Positions 29,222 through 36,827 of a stretch of 36,827 nucleotides of DNA are shown here, piece after piece. Location: assembly GCA_913056145.1 (NCBI GenBank), contig CAJXMI010000010.1:1-36827 (forward strand), given 5' to 3'. Below the pieces are notes generated by a model that made no database searches, was not told where the DNA came from, and saw only the letters and a program-made list of their open reading frames with translations. Both the position numbers and the translations under genes were made by a program. Source of the DNA: an uncultured Spiribacter sp. (GTDB taxonomy: Bacteria; Pseudomonadota; Gammaproteobacteria; Nitrococcales; Nitrococcaceae). Numbering within the stretch: position 1 is the first letter of the stretch; each line of letters begins with the position of its first letter.

Positions 29222-30904
29222 ATGAGCGAAAGCTTTGCAGAACTCTTTGAACAGAGCCTTGCGCAGACCGATATGCGCCCGGGTTCCATCGTCACTGCCC
29301 AGGTCGTGGCCATTGACGGCGAAGACGTCATCGTCAATGCCGGCCTCAAGTCCGAGGCCGTTATCCCGCTGCGGCAGTTCACCAACGACGACGGCGACAT
29401 CGACGTCAACGTCGGTGACGAGGTGGAAGTGGCCCTTGATGCCGTTGAGGACGGCTCTGGCGAAACCCGTCTGTCGCGCGAGAAGGCCAAGCGTGCCCGC
29501 GCCTGGCGTGTACTCGAGGCGGCCTATGAGGGCTCCGAGACGGTAAACGGCCAGATCAGCGGCAAGGTCAAGGGCGGCTTTACCGTCGACCTGGGCCACA
29601 TCCGGGCCTTCCTGCCCGGGTCGCTTGTTGATATTCGGCCGGTTCGCGATACCACCTATCTCGAGGGCAAGGATCTCGAGTTCAAGGTCATCAAGCTCGA
29701 TGCGCGCCGCAACAACGTGGTCGTCTCCCGGCGTGCGGTGGTCGAGGAGGAGTACAGCGCCGAGCGCGAGGCGCTGCTCGAGAAGCTGCAGGAAGGCCAG
29801 ACGCTCAAGGGCATCGTCAAGAACCTCACCGATTATGGCGCCTTCGTCGATCTCGGCGGCATCGACGGGCTGTTGCACATCACCGATATGGCCTGGCGTC
29901 GGGTCAAGCACCCGTCCGAGGTGGTTGATGTCGGCCAGGAGATCGATGTCAAGGTTCTCAAGTTTGATCGCGAGCGCAATCGCGTATCGCTGGGGCTCAA
30001 GCAGCTCGGCGAGGATCCGTGGGAGGCCATCAGCCGCCGCTACCCCGAGGGCAGTCGGGTGGTTGGCAAGGTCACCAACATCACCGATTACGGCTCCTTT
30101 GTCGAAATCGAAGAGGGTGTCGAGGGCCTGGTGCACGTCTCCGAGATGGACTGGACCAACAAGAACGTCAACCCGGCCAAGATGGTGTCCATTGGTGACG
30201 AGGTCGAGGTCATGATCCTCGACATCGACGAGGAGCGCCGGCGTATCTCGCTTGGCATGAAGCAGTGCCAGCCCAACCCCTGGGATGAGTTTGCCGCCAA
30301 CCACAACAAGGGCGACCGTGTTGTGGGCGGCATCAAGTCGATCACCGATTTCGGCATCTTTGTCGGACTCGAGGGCGGGATCGACGGGCTGGTGCATCTC
30401 TCCGACCTGTCGTGGAGCGATCAGGGCGAAGAGGCCATTCGCGATTTCCAGAAGGGCGAAGAGGTCGAGGCCGTGGTCCTTTCGGTCGACCCCGAGCGCG
30501 AGCGCATCAGCCTTGGCGTGAAGCAGCTGGCGCAGGATCCGGTCTCGCAGTGGGTGGCCAATCATCCCAAGGGCACGGTGGTCACCGGCACGGCTCAGGA
30601 AGTCGATGCGAAGGGCGTCGTGGTTGATCTGGGCGATGAGGTGCAGGGCTACCTCCGCGTCTCTGATCTTGACCGTGAGCGGGTCGAGGATGCCCGCACG
30701 GTGGTTAGCGAGGGTGATTCGGTCGAGGCCAAGTTCATGGCCGTTGACCGTCGCAACCGCATGATCAGCCTGTCCGTGCGCGCGAAGTACCAGCAGGATG
30801 AGCGTGAGGCCATGCAGGACTATGGCAGCACCGGTGCCGCTGGCACGACCACGCTGGGTGATCTGCTCAAGGAGCAGATGGCGGATCGCGGCGAGGAAGA
30901 ATAG
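29222..30904 (+). CDS. rpsA: 30S ribosomal protein S1
   Basis: S1 brings mRNA to the 30S subunit. The 560-residue protein holds six S1 (OB-fold) repeats, roughly at 21-87, 105-171, 192-260, 277-347, 364-434 and 451-520. They show the recurring forms G-x-V-x-x-I-T-D-Y-G-x-F-V and [22 protein letters not shown] or [11 protein letters not shown], each ending in RISLGMKQ-like strands. The first two repeats are diverged and bind the ribosome in known S1 proteins. ATG 29222 was chosen because the protein then starts [13 protein letters not shown] as in other S1 proteins; an upstream in-frame GTG/ATG region at 29141 lies inside cmk. It lies 58 bp after cmk with a leader hairpin. Confidence 0.98.
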   Translation: MSESFAELFEQSLAQTDMRPGSIVTAQVVAIDGEDVIVNAGLKSEAVIPLRQFTNDDGDIDVNVGDEVEVALDAVEDGSGETRLSREKAKRARAWRVLEAAYEGSETVNGQISGKVKGGFTVDLGHIRAFLPGSLVDIRPVRDTTYLEGKDLEFKVIKLDARRNNVVVSRRAVVEEEYSAEREALLEKLQEGQTLKGIVKNLTDYGAFVDLGGIDGLLHITDMAWRRVKHPSEVVDVGQEIDVKVLKFDRERNRVSLGLKQLGEDPWEAISRRYPEGSRVVGKVTNITDYGSFVEIEEGVEGLVHVSEMDWTNKNVNPAKMVSIGDEVEVMILDIDEERRRISLGMKQCQPNPWDEFAANHNKGDRVVGGIKSITDFGIFVGLEGGIDGLVHLSDLSWSDQGEEAIRDFQKGEEVEAVVLSVDPERERISLGVKQLAQDPVSQWVANHPKGTVVTGTAQEVDAKGVVVDLGDEVQGYLRVSDLDRERVEDARTVVSEGDSVEAKFMAVDRRNRMISLSVRAKYQQDEREAMQDYGSTGAAGTTTLGDLLKEQMADRGEEE

Positions 30905-30915
30905 GCCTCGCAGGA

Positions 30916-30960
30916 GTGCCGGCGACACAACGTCGTCGGCACCGTTTGCCCGCATGCGGG
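30916..30960 (+). terminator. two stem-loops between rpsA and ihfB
   Basis: GTGCCGGCGAC (30916-30926) and GTCGTCGGCAC (30932-30942) form an 11-bp stem with one G-U pair and a 5-nt loop. It is followed by CGTTTG and then the perfect 12-bp palindrome CCCGCATGCGGG (30949-30960). There is no long U-run, so partial termination, RNA processing or 3'-end protection of rpsA mRNA are all possible. ihfB begins 25 bp later. Confidence 0.5.
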
Positions 30961-30985
30961 TGTCTCCGGTGATGGATGGCCGTCG

Positions 30986-31291
30986 ATGACCAAGTCGGAA
31001 CTGATCGAACTGATTGCCAGGAGCCAGGGTCACCTGGCGCAGCGTGATGTTGAGTTGGCCGTGAAGACGATGCTCGAGCACATGAGCGAGGCACTGGCGA
31101 GTGGCGAGCGTATCGAGGTACGGGGATTCGGCAGCTTTTCGCTGCATCACCGCCCGCCGCGTATCGGGCGCAATCCCAAAACGGGTGAGCCCGTATCGCT
31201 TCCCGGTAAGCATGTACCGCATTTCAAACCTGGCAAGCAGATGCGCGAGCGCGTCGATGAGGGACGGCAACGTGAAGAGGCGGAGCAGTGA
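30986..31291 (+). CDS. ihfB: integration host factor subunit beta
   Basis: IhfB pairs with IhfA to bend DNA strongly at specific sites. This 101-residue protein begins [36 protein letters not shown]. It has the family core [27 protein letters not shown] with the intercalating Pro (NPKTGE) at the tip of the beta arm, and ends with an acidic tail. Linkage to rpsA supports IhfB over HU. IHF often assists sigma-54 promoters such as the one at 1138-1154, though I found no good IHF site there. Its TGA overlaps the lapA GTG start. Confidence 0.97.
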   Translation: MTKSELIELIARSQGHLAQRDVELAVKTMLEHMSEALASGERIEVRGFGSFSLHHRPPRIGRNPKTGEPVSLPGKHVPHFKPGKQMRERVDEGRQREEAEQ

Positions 31292-31581
31292 AGCGGCTTC
31301 TCTGGCTTGTGCTCGTCGTGGCGATCGTCGCGATCGGGCTCAGCTTTGCCATGCTCAATCCCCAAGCGGTTGAGCTCGACTTCTATCTGGGCCGGATGCC
31401 TCTGCCCATTTCCCTTTGGCTGGTCATCGCGCTTGCGCTCGGCGCTGTCATTGGCATGGCCGCGGCCGCCAGCGTGATCATGCGCCAGCGCTGGCAGATA
31501 GCGCGGCTGCGACGTGAGGCCGAGGCCGCACGGAGCGAGCTATCGGAACTTCGCAAGCTGCCGATCAGGAACAGCCTCTGA
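31288..31581 (+). CDS. lapA: lipopolysaccharide assembly protein A (LapA/YciS)
   Basis: This 97-residue inner-membrane protein has two predicted membrane helices ([20 protein letters not shown], about 4-23, and [22 protein letters not shown], about 42-63). Between them is the family segment [17 protein letters not shown], and a C-terminal cytoplasmic coiled-coil tail follows ([23 protein letters not shown]). It works with LapB, which tunes LPS synthesis through FtsH-mediated turnover of LpxC in E. coli. The start is GTG overlapping the ihfB stop (GTGA), which suggests coupling. lapB begins 2 bp later. Confidence 0.92.
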   Translation: MKRLLWLVLVVAIVAIGLSFAMLNPQAVELDFYLGRMPLPISLWLVIALALGAVIGMAAAASVIMRQRWQIARLRREAEAARSELSELRKLPIRNSL

Positions 31582-31583
31582 CG

Positions 31584-32753
31584 ATGCTTCAACTCCTCTG
31601 GCTGCTGCTCCCGCTGGCAGCCTTGTCCGGCTGGTGGGTCGGTCGGTCCCGGTCCGGGGCAGAAACCGCGCGCAAGCCACTCTCAGGCCAGTATTTCCAG
31701 GGCCTCAACTATCTGCTCAACGAACAGCCCGATCGTGCCATCGAGGTCTTTACCCGCATGGTCGAGCTCGACGAGGATACGGCGGAGACGCATCTGGCGC
31801 TCGGTAACCTGTTCCGGCGTCGGGGTGAGGCGGATCGGGCCGTTCGCATCCATCAAAACCTTATTGCGCGGCCCTCGCTGGCGCCGGAGCAGCGGGCGGC
31901 AGCCCTGCTTGAGCTGGCACGCGATTATCTGGCGGCGGGGCTGCTGGATCGGGCCGAGGTTCTGTTTGTCGAAGCACTGGAAACCTCCGATTACCGCACC
32001 GCGGCACTGCAGGCGCTGCTCGATATCTATCAGCGCGAAAAGGAATGGGAGAAGGCGATCAACACGGCCCGCACGCTGCAGCGGGAGACCCGGGCGGACT
32101 ATGGGCCGATGATGGCGCAATTTGCCTGCGAGCAGGCCGAGCAGCGCATCCGCGAGCATGGCGATGCCGCCCAGATCCGGCAGTTTTTGCGCCGCGCCTT
32201 CGGGTATGACCGTCAGTGCGTGCGCGCGGCGCTTCTGCAGAGTGATATGGAGCAAAGCGAGGGGCGTTGGCGGGCGGCAATCAAGGCAGCGCAGCGCGTG
32301 GAGGCGCAGGATGTCGACTATATCCCCGAGGTGCTACCTCGACTTGAGGCCTGCTATCAGGCCACGGGACAGCCACTTCAGTTTCGGGCCGAGCTGGAGC
32401 GACTGCTCACCCGCTACCCCGGAGTCTCGGTTATCATGAAGCTCTCGGAGGTCATCGAGACCACAGAGGGCCGCAAGCCGGCAATCGAGTTTCTTGCCGA
32501 GCAGTTGCGGGACCGCCCCTCGGTGCGCGGGCTCGATCGCTTGATCACCCTGAACATCAGTGATGACGACCGCGACCGCCGCCGACAACGTGATCTGCGG
32601 GTCCTGCGCGAGCTCTTCGCCGCGCTGCTGGTGGACACGCCCCCCTATCGCTGCATTGAGTGCGGTTTCGAGGCACGTCAGATCCACTGGCAATGCCCGG
32701 GATGCCGGGCCTGGGCCACCATTAAGCCGCGTCGCGGGCTGAGTGGAGAGTAG
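31584..32753 (+). CDS. lapB: lipopolysaccharide assembly protein B (LapB/YciM)
   Basis: This 389-residue protein has an N-terminal membrane anchor ([18 protein letters not shown]) and then the invariant [20 protein letters not shown]. About nine TPR-like helical pairs follow to residue 350, and a C-terminal rubredoxin-type metal knuckle [23 protein letters not shown] (C-x2-C and C-x2-C). In E. coli LapB acts with LapC (YejM) and FtsH to control LpxC and so LPS amounts; both the TPRs and the metal site are needed. Length and metal ligands are intact. It lies between lapA (2 bp) and pyrF (4 bp), the classic order. Confidence 0.96.
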   Translation: MLQLLWLLLPLAALSGWWVGRSRSGAETARKPLSGQYFQGLNYLLNEQPDRAIEVFTRMVELDEDTAETHLALGNLFRRRGEADRAVRIHQNLIARPSLAPEQRAAALLELARDYLAAGLLDRAEVLFVEALETSDYRTAALQALLDIYQREKEWEKAINTARTLQRETRADYGPMMAQFACEQAEQRIREHGDAAQIRQFLRRAFGYDRQCVRAALLQSDMEQSEGRWRAAIKAAQRVEAQDVDYIPEVLPRLEACYQATGQPLQFRAELERLLTRYPGVSVIMKLSEVIETTEGRKPAIEFLAEQLRDRPSVRGLDRLITLNISDDDRDRRRQRDLRVLRELFAALLVDTPPYRCIECGFEARQIHWQCPGCRAWATIKPRRGLSGE

Positions 32754-32757
32754 TCGA

Positions 32758-33477
32758 ATGCCGCAGCAACCCGTCATTGTTGCGCTGGATTTTGCCGATC
32801 CGCGGGACGCGCGCGCGCTGGTCGAGCGCCTGGCTCCAGGCGACTGCCGGCTCAAGGTGGGCAAGGAGTTGTTTGTGCGCGGAGGCCCCGAGCTGGTCGA
32901 GGGCTTTACCCGGGCCGGCTGGGAGGTGTTTCTTGACCTCAAGTTCCACGACATTCCCAACACGGTGGCGGCCGCCTGCCGGGCGGCAGCGGATCTTGGG
33001 GTGTGGATGGTCAATGTCCATGCGCTTGGCGGTCCTGCCATGCTGGCGGCAGCGCGCGAGGCCGTTGCGGGCCTGGCCCGCCCGCCGTTATTAACCGCCG
33101 TCACCGTGCTGACCAGTCACGATGACGCGACCCTTCGACAGATCGGAGTGGCCGGGTCAACGGCGGAGGCGGTGGCGCGACTGGCGGACCTGGCGCATGC
33201 AGCCGGGCTCGATGGGGTGGTCTGCTCGGCGCGCGAGGCCGGGCTGCTCAAGGAGCACTATGGTGATGCCTTCCGTCGGGTTACTCCCGGGATCCGGCCT
33301 GCCGGGAGTGCCCGCGATGACCAGCAGCGGGTGCTGACACCACGCGCTGCGCTGGCGGCGGGAGCCAGTGATCTGGTGATCGGTCGTCCCGTCACGCGTG
33401 CCGTTGATCCGGTGGCGGCCCTGGCGGCTGTCAATTCTGAGATCCAGGTCACAGGTGACGGGGCAATCGACCAGTAA
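32758..33477 (+). CDS. pyrF: orotidine 5'-phosphate decarboxylase
   Basis: PyrF makes UMP from OMP in de novo pyrimidine synthesis. The 239-residue TIM-barrel protein begins [21 protein letters not shown] and has [13 protein letters not shown]. The catalytic [14 protein letters not shown] holds the Asp-Lys-Asp array. [20 protein letters not shown] and [19 protein letters not shown] form the phosphate-binding end. ATG 32758 follows GGAGAG by 8 nt. The lapB-pyrF linkage is conserved in gammaproteobacteria. Confidence 0.97.
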   Translation: MPQQPVIVALDFADPRDARALVERLAPGDCRLKVGKELFVRGGPELVEGFTRAGWEVFLDLKFHDIPNTVAAACRAAADLGVWMVNVHALGGPAMLAAAREAVAGLARPPLLTAVTVLTSHDDATLRQIGVAGSTAEAVARLADLAHAAGLDGVVCSAREAGLLKEHYGDAFRRVTPGIRPAGSARDDQQRVLTPRAALAAGASDLVIGRPVTRAVDPVAALAAVNSEIQVTGDGAIDQ

Positions 33478-33514
33478 TCTCCAGGACTCCATTCACGGAG
33501 TAAAGGAGATCACC

Positions 33515-33781
33515 ATGAAACCATTCATTCCGCTTGTGACCGCTGCCTCGCTATTTCTCTCGGCGGCCGGAGCGGCGGCTACCGATGCCCCGATCAACGT
33601 CAATGAGGCGAACGCCGATCAGCTGCAGTCGCTGAACGGCGTTGGGCCCGCGACCGCCGAGGCCATTGTCGAAGACCGTGCCCAGAACGGTCCATTTGCA
33701 AGCGCCGAGGAGCTGGTGCGGGTCAATGGCATCGGCGCGGCCACACTCGAGTCGATTCGTGAACGGGTGGCCATCGAGTAG
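33515..33781 (+). CDS. ComEA-like helix-hairpin-helix DNA-binding protein
   Basis: This 88-residue protein has a signal peptide ([22 protein letters not shown]) and one ComEA-type pair of helix-hairpin-helix motifs: [33 protein letters not shown], then [25 protein letters not shown]. ComEA proteins bind incoming DNA in the periplasm during natural transformation and ratchet its uptake; short stand-alone homologues are common in gammaproteobacteria. The start is set by AAGGAG 7 nt upstream; longer frames upstream lie in pyrF. No other competence gene is in the window, so competence itself is unproven. Confidence 0.9.
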   Translation: MKPFIPLVTAASLFLSAAGAAATDAPINVNEANADQLQSLNGVGPATAEAIVEDRAQNGPFASAEELVRVNGIGAATLESIRERVAIE

Positions 33782-33789
33782 ACCGGCCG

Positions 33790-33824
33790 GCGGGGTGGGT
33801 TGCCTGACAGGCCGCCCGCCCCGC
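33790..33824 (+). terminator. GC-rich nested hairpin after comEA
   Basis: GCGGGGTGGG (33790-33799) pairs with CCCGCCCCGC (33815-33824) with a single T-G wobble. The loop holds a second small stem GCCT/AGGC (33802-33805 and 33809-33812). It begins 9 bp after the comEA stop. Only GTTAT follows, so it is not a classical intrinsic terminator, but it probably marks the 3' end of the rpsA-to-comEA unit. It overlaps the galU -35 box. Confidence 0.55.
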
Positions 33825-33832
33825 GTTATGAT
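33804..33832 (+). promoter_or_regulatory. sigma-70 promoter of galU
   Basis: CTGACA (33804-33809) and TATGAT (33827-33832) are separated by exactly 17 bp, each one base from consensus. Start of transcription would be near 33839, giving a leader of about 37 nt before the GTG start of galU. It is the best -35/-10 pair I see in the window. Confidence 0.75.
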
Positions 33833-33875
33833 GCTCGTCCGACAAAAAATACCGTTTCAGGGAGAGCAACGGCAC

Positions 33876-34751
33876 GTGGCAAAGCGAATTCGCAAAGCGG
33901 TGTTCCCGGTGGCCGGGCTTGGGACGCGGTTTCTGCCGGCCACCAAGGCCAACCCCAAGGAAATGCTGCCGGTGGTGGACAAGCCACTGATCCAGTACGC
34001 GGCCGAAGAGGCGGTCCGTGCGGGTATCGAGACCCTTATCTTCGTCAATGGCCGTAACAAGCGCAGCATCCCTGATCATTTCGACAAGGCCTACGAGCTG
34101 GAGACCGAGCTCGAGCAGCAGGGCAAGCTGGATCGGCTGGAGGCTGTGCGGAATATTATTCCGCCGCATGTGGCCTGCATCTATATCCGCCAGTCCGAAG
34201 CGCTCGGGTTGGGGCATGCGGTGATGTGCGCCGAGCCGGTGGTGGGTGACGAGCCCTTTGCCGTTATCCTGGCTGACGATCTGATTGACGACGGTGAGGG
34301 CAACGGTTGCCTCGCGCAAATGGTCGCCCGCTACGATGAGCAGGTCGCGAGCATTCTGGGTGTCCAGCGGGTGCCCGAGGCCCATACCGATCGCTATGGC
34401 GTGGTGGATGTCGATCCGCTAGCCGAGCGACTGGGGCGCCTCAAGGGTATCGTCGAGAAACCCCAGCCCGCCGATGCCCCCTCCAACCTGGGTGTGGTCG
34501 GGCGTTATATCCTTAATTCCAGCATCTTCAACAAGCTCCGCCAGACGCGCCCTGGCGCCGGTGGCGAGATACAGCTCACCGACGCCATCGACGCCCTGCG
34601 TCAGGACGAGCCGGTGCTGGCCTACGAGTTCGAGGGCACCCGCTATGACTGCGGAGACAAGCTCGGCTACTTGCAGGCCACCATCGAGTACGGGCTCAAA
34701 CACCCGGAGCTGGGGCCTGCCTTCTCCGCCTACCTCCAGGCCCGCGGCTGA
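33876..34751 (+). CDS. galU: UTP-glucose-1-phosphate uridylyltransferase
   Basis: GalU makes UDP-glucose for LPS, exopolysaccharide and osmolyte synthesis. This 291-residue protein begins [43 protein letters not shown]. It has [14 protein letters not shown], the active-site block [27 protein letters not shown], and [35 protein letters not shown] and [18 protein letters not shown] follow. The start is GTG 33876 with GGGAGAG about 9 nt upstream; the longer frame from 33642 overlaps comEA in another reading frame and is not conserved. It has its own promoter. Confidence 0.96.
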   Translation: MAKRIRKAVFPVAGLGTRFLPATKANPKEMLPVVDKPLIQYAAEEAVRAGIETLIFVNGRNKRSIPDHFDKAYELETELEQQGKLDRLEAVRNIIPPHVACIYIRQSEALGLGHAVMCAEPVVGDEPFAVILADDLIDDGEGNGCLAQMVARYDEQVASILGVQRVPEAHTDRYGVVDVDPLAERLGRLKGIVEKPQPADAPSNLGVVGRYILNSSIFNKLRQTRPGAGGEIQLTDAIDALRQDEPVLAYEFEGTRYDCGDKLGYLQATIEYGLKHPELGPAFSAYLQARG

Positions 34752-34755
34752 AAGC

Positions 34756-34771
34756 GCCTGCCGTTGCAGGC
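34756..34771. terminator. short stem-loop between convergent galU and DUF2892 gene
   Basis: GCCTGC (34756-34761) pairs with GCAGGC (34766-34771) around CGTT in the 28-bp convergent gap. An A-run at 34774-34777 and AAA at 34751-34753 flank it. It may serve as a compact bidirectional terminator, though the T-runs are short. Confidence 0.5.
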
Positions 34772-34779
34772 CTGAAAAG

Positions 34780-35001
34780 CTAGGCGTTCACCCGGGTGCG
34801 ATCGCAGGGAGTCTCCTCGCGGAATCCGATGCGCTTCAGGATCGCCATTGCCGGACACCAGCGGGTGAAGGCCGACTGAAGCAGGTTGGCGCCCACAAAC
34901 GCGGTGAACAGATACCACCCGGGATGCACCCAGGTACCCAGTGCCAGGCTCAATAACACGAAGAAGCCGGCCATTGCGCGAAGTCCCTCATTAACCGTCA
35001 T
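34780..35001 (-). CDS. small inner-membrane protein, DUF2892 (YgaP-like membrane domain)
   Basis: This 73-residue protein has two membrane helices (about 8-22, AMAGFFVLLSLALGT, and about 28-44, GWYLFTAFVGANLLQSA), followed by TRWCPAMAILKRIGF, the typical Cys-Pro end of DUF2892 proteins. AGGAG lies 8 nt before its ATG. DUF2892 domains occur alone or joined to rhodanese domains (YgaP); stand-alone function is unknown. It starts 12 bp after the outer-membrane protein gene, so it is probably the last gene of that envelope unit. Confidence 0.82.
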   Translation of the reverse strand: MTVNEGLRAMAGFFVLLSLALGTWVHPGWYLFTAFVGANLLQSAFTRWCPAMAILKRIGFREETPCDRTRVNA

Positions 35002-35013
35002 TTCTGTTTTCTC

Positions 35014-36342
35014 CTAGAAGTTGTAGCGGAGTCGGGCATACAGGTTGCTGTTATCTTCGAGCTGCGTGTGAAAGGTCCAGTCATCCTCGCCGCCGAAGAG
35101 GTTGCCGCCCACCGTTCCGTAAAGCCTGTCACTGAAGCGATAGCGGGCGCGTGGGCGCAGGTAGTAGTCCGCATCCGACGGCGAATAGAATGTGAACAAC
35201 GACAGCGTGAGATCCTGCTGGAATAACTGCCAGGTAATCCGGTTGGTGAGCAGGTGGCGGTATTCATCGGGCGCGTAGCGGCGCTGGCTCGCGGGCGTGC
35301 CGTCGAGCAGGGCGTTATGGTCCTGGGTCCACTCGAGGTAGTACTGCCAGCCGAGGGTCACATTGGCGATGGGCTCATGGCTGTATCCGGCCAGAAACCG
35401 CAGCTGGTCATTGGGCCGGTTGGGATCATCGCCATCGTCATCGGCCGATTCATACCAGGCGGTCTCGGCGTTCCCGATACCCTGTCCGAGTGGTGCGCGC
35501 ACGCTGGCGCCGAACACGCTCAGGCGCGGAAAGTAGCTCTCTCCCGTGGCCGGATCGAAGGCGCTCGGCTGCTTGTCATAGCCATGATAGGCGTAGCCGG
35601 CGTACTCGACGCCGTCAACGGTCTGATACATCCGCAATGCAAACTCGCTGTCATCTCCCAGGTCGTCACGCTCCCGCGGGTCGACCGGGTCGGCAACGCG
35701 GGTGCCGGCCGCTGGTGAGAAATACGACAGCCGCTTGCCCTCGATATAGCGGTTGGGGTCGGCGACCGGCATCCAGACGAGGTCGACGTTGACCGCGCCG
35801 AACCAGGAAAGGCGCACCGCATCGCTTGGTGCCTTCAGGTACTCGTCATTGCGGCCGCTGAAAAACGACACATAGTCCTTCGGGAAAAGGTCGTTCAAAA
35901 ACACCAGGTCGCCGGTGCCCCAGGTCATGATCTGACGGCCCAGGCGGATGTCCAGGTTGGGAGTGAGCGTGCCGTCCAGATTGGCCTCGCGCAGCTCTGC
36001 GCGCCCCCCGTCCTCAACACCGTCGGCCCGGATATCACCCTTCAGCATGGCATCGAAGTCACCGATGCGCCGCGACCCCTCCAGTTGAACGCGAAGCTCA
36101 GAGAGGGTGGCCTCTTCATCAACCGCCGCATCGGTCTGCGTGCGCCCGGCGTAGGCGCCCTCGATAAAGCCGTACCACTGCCAGCCGCTGGACTCCTCGG
36201 CCCAGGGGTCGTCGCCCCAGTCATCATCGCCCCAGTCCGCAGCGGTGTCGGATTGCGCGGCGGCAGGCCCGAGGGCGGCCAGCAGGGCGAGGCCGAGTCC
36301 TGCCAGCCACTTGCTCCGGGCAGACACAACGGGTCGGCGCAT
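35014..36342 (-). CDS. outer-membrane beta-barrel protein, DUF1302-like
   Basis: This 442-residue protein has a signal peptide (KWLAGLGLALLAALGPAAAQS). A strongly acidic stretch made of repeated WGDD (DWGDDDWGDDPWAEES) comes next, then alternating amphipathic strands ending in a terminal Phe (NLYARLRYNF), the usual signal for barrel assembly. The segment LREANLDGTLTPNLDIRLGRQIMTWGTGDLVFLNDLFPKDY, then LSWFGAVNVDLVWMPVADPNRY, recalls the DUF1302 family. Members of that family are often encoded beside LolA-like proteins and MMPL/RND exporters; the LolA-like gene is here, 23 bp upstream. ATG 36342 has a near-perfect AGGAGGT site; the 13-residue longer frame is rejected. The cargo is unknown. Confidence 0.8.
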   Translation of the reverse strand: MRRPVVSARSKWLAGLGLALLAALGPAAAQSDTAADWGDDDWGDDPWAEESSGWQWYGFIEGAYAGRTQTDAAVDEEATLSELRVQLEGSRRIGDFDAMLKGDIRADGVEDGGRAELREANLDGTLTPNLDIRLGRQIMTWGTGDLVFLNDLFPKDYVSFFSGRNDEYLKAPSDAVRLSWFGAVNVDLVWMPVADPNRYIEGKRLSYFSPAAGTRVADPVDPRERDDLGDDSEFALRMYQTVDGVEYAGYAYHGYDKQPSAFDPATGESYFPRLSVFGASVRAPLGQGIGNAETAWYESADDDGDDPNRPNDQLRFLAGYSHEPIANVTLGWQYYLEWTQDHNALLDGTPASQRRYAPDEYRHLLTNRITWQLFQQDLTLSLFTFYSPSDADYYLRPRARYRFSDRLYGTVGGNLFGGEDDWTFHTQLEDNSNLYARLRYNF

Positions 36343-36365
36343 CGTTACCTCCTCGTCCCCTTCAC

Positions 36366-36827
36366 TCAGCGCTGCAGCCACTCGCGGGGCGGGTTGCGCA
36401 GCGAGCGTTCGCTGAAGATGTCCTCCGGCAGCCCCACGTCGTAGTCCGAGAAGCGGAACTGCGTGATGGTCTCGCCACCGCTGTCGAGGTCCTGCATGCG
36501 CACCTCGGTGCCCGTGGGATAGCCCTTGATGGTCTCAACCTCGGTGACCTCCATGCGCCGGTAGACCTCGCCCGACGGGCGTTGATAAGCGGTGCGCATG
36601 GGCAGCATCGTCTCGCGGTCGATCCAGGTGCGATAGCGGGCAAACTCGACGTTATCGGGGTCGTTGGGCACGCTCTCGATCACGTAGTACTGCTCGGTCG
36701 TCTCGGCGAGCTCGTGGGTGTCCTCGGCCGTACCCCGACCCGAGATGTCCTCATAGTAGAAGTGCGAGCCGACAAAGCTGGTGCGCTTGTCGCCGGCTGC
36801 AATCCGCTTGACGAGGTCGAGGGCGGG
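36366..36827 (-). CDS. LolA-like outer-membrane lipoprotein-sorting protein (N-terminus outside window)
   Basis: About 153 C-terminal residues are present; the frame stays open to the right edge. The sequence KRTSFVGSHFYYEDISGR, then EQYYVIESVP, WIDRETMLPMRTAYQRPSGEVYRRMEV and FSDYDVGLPEDIFSERSLRNPPREWLQ is the LolA-like beta-sheet domain called outer membrane lipoprotein-sorting protein. Such proteins are predicted to be periplasmic and to carry hydrophobic cargo, often partnering with an MMPL/RND exporter. An exporter gene further upstream, outside the window, is expected but not visible. It lies 23 bp before the DUF1302-like gene in the same direction. Confidence 0.83.
   Translation of the reverse strand, partial: PALDLVKRIAAGDKRTSFVGSHFYYEDISGRGTAEDTHELAETTEQYYVIESVPNDPDNVEFARYRTWIDRETMLPMRTAYQRPSGEVYRRMEVTEVETIKGYPTGTEVRMQDLDSGGETITQFRFSDYDVGLPEDIFSERSLRNPPREWLQR

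Noticed and set aside
29180-31270. Very long open frame on the minus strand opposite rpsA and ihfB (about 696 codons)
   Set aside because: It mirrors the codon pattern of highly conserved rpsA in GC-rich DNA, has no ribosome site or recognisable domain, and spans two well-supported genes.

Overview
This is a GC-rich chromosomal window made almost entirely of housekeeping genes. Its gene order (smc-zipA-ligA; trpS-scpA-scpB-rluB; ubiG-HAD phosphatase-SDR facing gyrA; serC-pheA-tyrA-aroA-cmk-rpsA-ihfB-lapAB-pyrF) is that of a gammaproteobacterium and resembles the Pseudomonas arrangement. Many products are rich in Asp and Glu, the envelope proteins especially. My best guess is a halophilic member of the Ectothiorhodospiraceae or a relative; this is inference from composition and synteny only. 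I see no insertion sequence, phage gene, CRISPR array, tRNA or rRNA, and no gap above 300 bp without a gene.

Layout. (1) 1-3181: a divergent catabolic pair, an AldB/ExaC-type aldehyde dehydrogenase cut by the window edge and an AcoR-like sigma-54 activator. Between them lie a near-perfect -24/-12 promoter pointing at the dehydrogenase and a perfect 10-10-10 inverted repeat. (2) 3258-9627: smc, zipA, ligA (chromosome organisation, division, replication). (3) 9624-11081, minus strand: yciI-bolA-ppiC. (4) 11162-15928, plus strand: yciO, then trpS-scpA-scpB-rluB chained by ATGA stop/start overlaps, then an Fe-S HhH DNA glycosylase. (5) 15925-19490, minus strand: ubiG, HAD phosphatase (Gph/MupP family), degenerate squalene/phytoene synthase-like protein, YciK-like SDR, and a PEBP/YbhB protein. 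(6) 19611-29163, plus strand: periplasmic cyclophilin, gyrA, and a serine/aromatic block serC-serA-pheA-tyrA-aroA-cmk. (7) 29222-34751, plus strand: rpsA, ihfB, lapA, lapB, pyrF, comEA, then galU from its own promoter. (8) 34780-36827, minus strand: the end of an envelope module (LolA-like lipoprotein-sorting protein, DUF1302-like outer-membrane protein, small DUF2892 membrane protein) that continues beyond the window.

I did not find a wholly new system. The observations most worth a second look are: the sigma-54 control region at 1109-1270; a four-cysteine pattern in TrpRS that nearly matches the [4Fe-4S] motif of Thermotoga TrpRS; a synthase-fold protein in the ubiG operon that has lost the Asp-rich metal sites; an SDR with Asp in place of the catalytic Ser; stem-loops around rpsA; and a galU promoter whose -35 box lies inside a large hairpin.
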